DNA from: Desulfobacteraceae bacterium
GTDB lineage: Bacteria > Desulfobacterota > DSM-4660 > Desulfatiglandales > Desulfatiglandaceae
DNA length: 8,731 bases
Reading direction: 5' to 3'
NCBI GenBank assembly: GCA_030589225.1
Contig: JAUUWD010000050.1
Span: forward strand, 1-8,731
Shown here: positions 6,701 to 8,731 of the stretch, one piece after another
Position numbering within the stretch: the first letter of the stretch is position 1
Layout of the letters: the number at the start of each line of letters is the position of its first letter
Program-made: the position numbers and the translations under genes
Notes under the pieces: generated by a model
What the model was told of the DNA's origin: nothing
What the model saw: only the letters and a program-made list of their open reading frames with translations
Database searches by the model: none

Positions 6701-8531
6701 GTGTCCCTTCAGAACCCCTGGCGGCTTTCGTCTCAGCCATGGTCATTAAAAGGCAGTACCGGAGCAAGTTAAGGGCATCTTGTGGTTCATATGTTCTGGC
6801 CAAATCTGAAACCGGTTTCAGGGCCTTCTCACTCATTTTTCCGGATAGGGTTCGGCCCAGGGGTGTATGGCCTAAAACCATATGGACAATTTCCTTTAAC
6901 TCATTGTGTTGAAACCCGAAGTATGTAAGGGCCTCAAGGTTTTTAATGACCCTGGTTGTCGATCCTTCAATCCGGCCGGGGTTCAGGTACTCCCTTATCT
7001 TTTCCAGCCTGTTGATTTTGGTTAGAAGTTTGAGAACCTGGTTTACGGCGGAAAATCTTCTGTTCCTGTTCTCCAGGGGCTGCCTCAAGAGGTCAACATA
7101 GAATTGAGGTAGTCCTTTGTATTTTCCCTCTTTTAATTCGCCTATCACTCGAAGTGTTCTGATTACATATTCAAACGAATCCTTATAATCGGCCAGATAG
7201 TCTGTTGAGGTGCCGGTAAGCCTTGATGCTCTTACATCCTGTATGACCTTTGATACGGTGGTTTTCAGAGGCTTCTTTTGCCCCAGATAGATCAGCATGT
7301 AATTTGGGTCGTAATCGGTAAATGAGAATCTTTTTTCCCAGCCCCCTTTTACTGATGGGGGAACCAGGGGCATCAGGAATATCCTCTCAAAATAAACGGA
7401 AAGAAGGCTGGACCATGTTTTTTCCTGATCACTCAAAAAGGGCCAGTCAGTAAGCTGAAAATTCTTATAGGGTAGCTTCTCTATATGCTCAAGGGTCATG
7501 TCTTCCAACTGTTTCCCTTCAAGCAGTTCATTTATGACTTCCTGTTCCACATAAAGACCGCTTAGATACTTCTGAAAGTCGAAGATGTTGACCTGAAGGG
7601 AGTGGTTTTTTATCCTGTACTTCTTCCTGGTTTTGAAGACATGGTAGAATAAAGCAAATTTTTTTTCTTCCTGGGGCGTTTTGAAGATGAGCTTTGTCGT
7701 TTGATTGGTTTTTGAGGTATAATGGTTTGTAATGATAAAGATTTCGCCGTCCGGTTTCAGGCAATTGAAGGCCCGCCAAAGGATATAGAGGGCATACTGC
7801 TCCAGGCGTTTCTTGGAAATCATTTCCTGGGAAAGGGTGGTGAATCTTTCCATGAGAATGATTTCATAAAGATCCCTCGTAAGGATCACCAGATCCAGGG
7901 TCTGGTTCATGTCTTTCAATTTTTCGAGTGAGTCCAAGACTTCAAAACGATGCTCTTTAAAGCGGAAGGAAAGCTCCTGGGCGATTAAATCGTCCTGGTG
8001 GGCTATTAAGCCGATAGAATGGTGTTCCGTAAAATACTTTTTCTTATGAAACCCCACTATCTTAGTGATTTCATCAACCTTGGATTTGATGTGGGTGAGT
8101 GTACTGGACACCAGATGAGAGGGAATCATATAATAAGGCTTCCCAAGACTTGAAAACCTTATTAATAAGCCAATTTTTTTATATATATTATTGAGTTTTT
8201 TGTGGTGTTGCCTGATATCTTCGGGATTATCCAGGGTGATGGACTGGAGAAGTTGGACGTCATTCGGCTCTAACCGTTCGTAGGCTTCAAAAAGGCCGAA
8301 TCCGTAAGCATTTCCGCCAAACCTGCTCTGGATGTGGGTAGGGTGTTTCAGGGCTGGAAAGGTCCCCAAAGGGATATCTGCCGGATTGATCCCCAGGTTT
8401 TCGAACTCATCCGGTTTTATGAATTCAAAAGTATCTTCCTGCCAGGAGATTTCTGTGGGAAAGACGTCGGTGGGATCCATCTGAATTCCAGGATTCAGGA
8501 AAGCCTTAGTGATGGTTTCGTAAAAAGTCAT
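3762..8531 (-). CDS. Giant protein (about 1,589 residues) of unknown function with a degenerate GlnD-like HD region
   Basis: This is one uninterrupted frame of an uncharacterised, mostly helical, apparently cytoplasmic protein with no signal peptide or clear membrane segment. I start it at ATG 8531 (MTFYETITK). The frame stays open to an ATG at 8597, but those 22 residues come from a palindromic repeat. ATG 8480 (MDPTDVFPTE) is the first start outside the repeat; none has a good ribosome binding site. Residues count from 8531. About 170-330 looks Rossmann/methyltransferase-like (DLVILTRDLY, then LKPDGEIFIIT at 258-268), but no GxGxG SAM motif is visible. LVPPSVKGGW (389-398) comes from a G/C-run palindrome. 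Residues 1040-1150 resemble the GlnD HD domain: FQDLG replaces the family's HD motif, LVRHHSLL (1097-1104) is well kept, and LSAIRED replaces VADIR. There is no nucleotidyltransferase or ACT motif. The last 140 residues are charged, probably coiled-coil. The product name is open; that the gene is real is near certain from its length. Confidence 0.9.
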   Translation of the reverse strand: MTFYETITKAFLNPGIQMDPTDVFPTEISWQEDTFEFIKPDEFENLGINPADIPLGTFPALKHPTHIQSRFGGNAYGFGLFEAYERLEPNDVQLLQSITLDNPEDIRQHHKKLNNIYKKIGLLIRFSSLGKPYYMIPSHLVSSTLTHIKSKVDEITKIVGFHKKKYFTEHHSIGLIAHQDDLIAQELSFRFKEHRFEVLDSLEKLKDMNQTLDLVILTRDLYEIILMERFTTLSQEMISKKRLEQYALYILWRAFNCLKPDGEIFIITNHYTSKTNQTTKLIFKTPQEEKKFALFYHVFKTRKKYRIKNHSLQVNIFDFQKYLSGLYVEQEVINELLEGKQLEDMTLEHIEKLPYKNFQLTDWPFLSDQEKTWSSLLSVYFERIFLMPLVPPSVKGGWEKRFSFTDYDPNYMLIYLGQKKPLKTTVSKVIQDVRASRLTGTSTDYLADYKDSFEYVIRTLRVIGELKEGKYKGLPQFYVDLLRQPLENRNRRFSAVNQVLKLLTKINRLEKIREYLNPGRIEGSTTRVIKNLEALTYFGFQHNELKEIVHMVLGHTPLGRTLSGKMSEKALKPVSDLARTYEPQDALNLLRYCLLMTMAETKAARGSEGTQEELAELFNLYESTIRVVTNRALDWERLMDEKIHSLGGIHNKIVRKLLKMTNHFEFLDNWYELRQKAQMEKESLADYDDQKLSRIENVIQLVNTIEQFEEMYLKFDPLQLPAFYRKFLDIEFHGTSHLFEKMESQNVFILLWITVNLIRGKIINFNPVLADVEAGEIADRVKKVELEARAINIDYLDLPILRLFSEKLYQNKTSFILGTGFQLRVDPETQDLEIACMDMNRDIEQLESLTKKLARLFISEISIEDLKTVDSLFSNLESFYRNHRRLLDQPDSAPKLPARQRRWFQRVQDLREYLRSNFLAVIFHPEEIYTNIDLLYRHAPSILDFILPEFTTLEDLDLSWHLYLKSPITHYVIASVRKFQALIRHDRESFQDIRLLHTLAQREFGPMAAGIIGVSESQIETLEGIVERLSQNRTLFDALTRSFVFQDLGRIPLLREKYKSDIHPTSFAHAGALILKKEKIARKYQLDEKGEAYLIFLVRHHSLLHHIVRGELSFSALQGVIDSKDNDLCDAFFVFSFIMLSAIREDLMLEDLADWLFRTRTLCQKIIDGETTLESELNKIYDQKGKLFYALENYQLKGLPDGVTQTDYLESKEWKQIGKSKSIRSGKMIFAMERLFRLQGIRYVEFLDLVNLMLKVPMKFIYKKRKFSSIGYSTFEKEVFEAFRIYNTLQNLAEETRHFILNQLVDDRVRIFGYEKVTGYLSYENQIKLLLLSLLGTRQFKPNGMPVRINFLGMSKIIEKRYEAVNDFLNTVPLERLVYNEYNINHLFKVKTGILLKKETLPNVLSVDFQDRVNISQKISYMATIDNAEQLKNYYHYGLRSLRKRPFYTEDYELQLEKAFEKRLAEISDMTLNQAKKQMDLIRDFEELSNLVNDLLERSWDIGLSDEQKHRLDDLYELRKDSLKRDKLSEIDGILRTINDSQALQDYWDSVKWYLQANRRFFGKEFENLIARKFDELRSRILDQLSSDI
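6627..6646. repeat. Perfect 20-bp palindrome inside the giant gene
   Basis: CCAATCGAGC (6627-6636) is followed with no spacer by its exact reverse complement (6637-6646). It encodes part of TNRALDWER, so it is under coding constraint. It could be chance, a protein-binding site or a recombination target. Confidence 0.45.
7339..7370. repeat. G/C-run palindrome embedded in the giant gene
   Basis: CCAGCCCCC and GGGGGAACCAGG surround TTTTACTGAT on the plus strand. The minus-strand reading gives LVPPSVKGGW, a peptide signature I associate with dispersed C-run/G-run repeats (PPLVKGG-like) in many bacterial genomes. It keeps the frame and appears to add around ten residues to the protein. Confidence 0.5.
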
Positions 8532-8646
8532 TTCGCCCGTCATTGCGAGGAGCGAAGCGACGAAGCAATCTCCTGATTTCAAGCTGTTACAGCCCATGAG
8601 ATTGCTTCCCTACGCTCGCAATGACATCAGGAGGGACTTTTTACGA
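8518..8646. repeat. 129-bp nested palindromic (MITE-like) element at the 5' end of the giant gene
   Basis: There are three nested perfect arm pairs. TCGTAAAAAGTC (8518-8529) pairs with its complement at 8635-8646. TCATTGCGAG (8540-8549) pairs with 8615-8624. GAAGCAATCTC (8562-8572) pairs with 8598-8608. The core TCATTGCGAGGAGCGAAGC is, from memory, a very widely dispersed bacterial repeat; its usual spurious translations are DCFVASLLAMT and CEERSDEAIS, and both occur here. The element contains the ATG chosen for the minus-strand gene, and its outer arm encodes that gene's residues MTFYE. Confidence 0.85.
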
Positions 8647-8731
8647 GTCCTTCCTTATTGATATTAATAAAGATTTTAGAGCCAGCGTTTGCGCCTTTTG
8701 TAAGACTTCACGTCTTTATAGGACTTGAGCG

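Noticed and set aside
8334..8576. Plus-strand open frame ending in a CEERSDEAIS-like peptide
   Set aside because: It lies antisense to the giant gene, and its C-terminus is the translation of a dispersed palindromic repeat.
8532..8597. Upstream start of the giant gene at 8597
   Set aside because: The added 22 residues, including GDCFVASLLAMT, come from the repeat, and no convincing ribosome binding site precedes the ATG.
8647..8731. Promoter, tRNA or gene at the right edge
   Set aside because: Only a small AAGAC/GTCTT inverted repeat and an AT-rich stretch are visible; no cloverleaf, coding frame or well-spaced promoter boxes were found.
1..8731. CRISPR array, rRNA or tRNA gene
   Set aside because: Reading both strands showed no regularly spaced identical repeats, no rRNA-like stretch and no recognisable tRNA.

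Overview
The window looks like chromosomal DNA of an anaerobic bacterium, most likely a Desulfobacterota (deltaproteobacterial) lineage. The basis is a bacterial-type HdrA/HdrC/HdrB heterodisulfide-reductase set, a small protein with RRxGxDRR-type repeats, and several dispersed palindromic elements of a kind I associate with such genomes. The taxonomy is an inference, not a measurement.

Layout. Positions 1-170 (minus) hold the first 56 codons of an HdrA-type flavoprotein that runs off the left edge. Positions 171-342 are a divergent intergenic region. It contains a perfect 22-bp palindrome (285-306), and each arm supplies a TATAAT -10 box, one facing hdrA and one facing hdrCB. Positions 343-1701 (plus) are hdrC and hdrB, 3 nt apart, ended by a textbook intrinsic terminator (1771-1811). 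A sigma70-like promoter (1842-1870) then leads to a 92-residue Arg-rich protein (1959-2237). Positions 2238-2432 are AT-rich and hold three small inverted repeats plus the second copy of a 38-nt repeat first seen just after hdrB. Positions 2433-3536 (plus) are the C-terminal remnant of a large serine recombinase whose catalytic domain is missing. Positions 3537-3761 carry a short heptamer repeat and a 144-bp palindromic element. Positions 3762-8531 (minus) are one very large gene, about 1,590 codons, of unknown function. A second palindromic element (8518-8646) sits over its 5' end. Positions 8647-8731 show no gene.

How the genes fit together. HdrA (FAD, electron bifurcation), HdrC (two 4Fe-4S clusters) and HdrB (two CCG cysteine motifs) would form a soluble disulfide-reductase/electron-transfer complex. 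The shared operator/promoter region suggests that the two divergent transcripts are controlled together. The rest of the window is not obviously connected to this pathway.

The most novel item is the giant minus-strand protein. It has a weak Rossmann/methyltransferase-like N-terminal region with no recognisable SAM glycine motif. Far downstream it has a region resembling the HD domain of GlnD in which the first His and the last Asp appear replaced. Palindromic elements lie against both ends of the gene: one overlaps its stop codon and the other contains its likely start codon.
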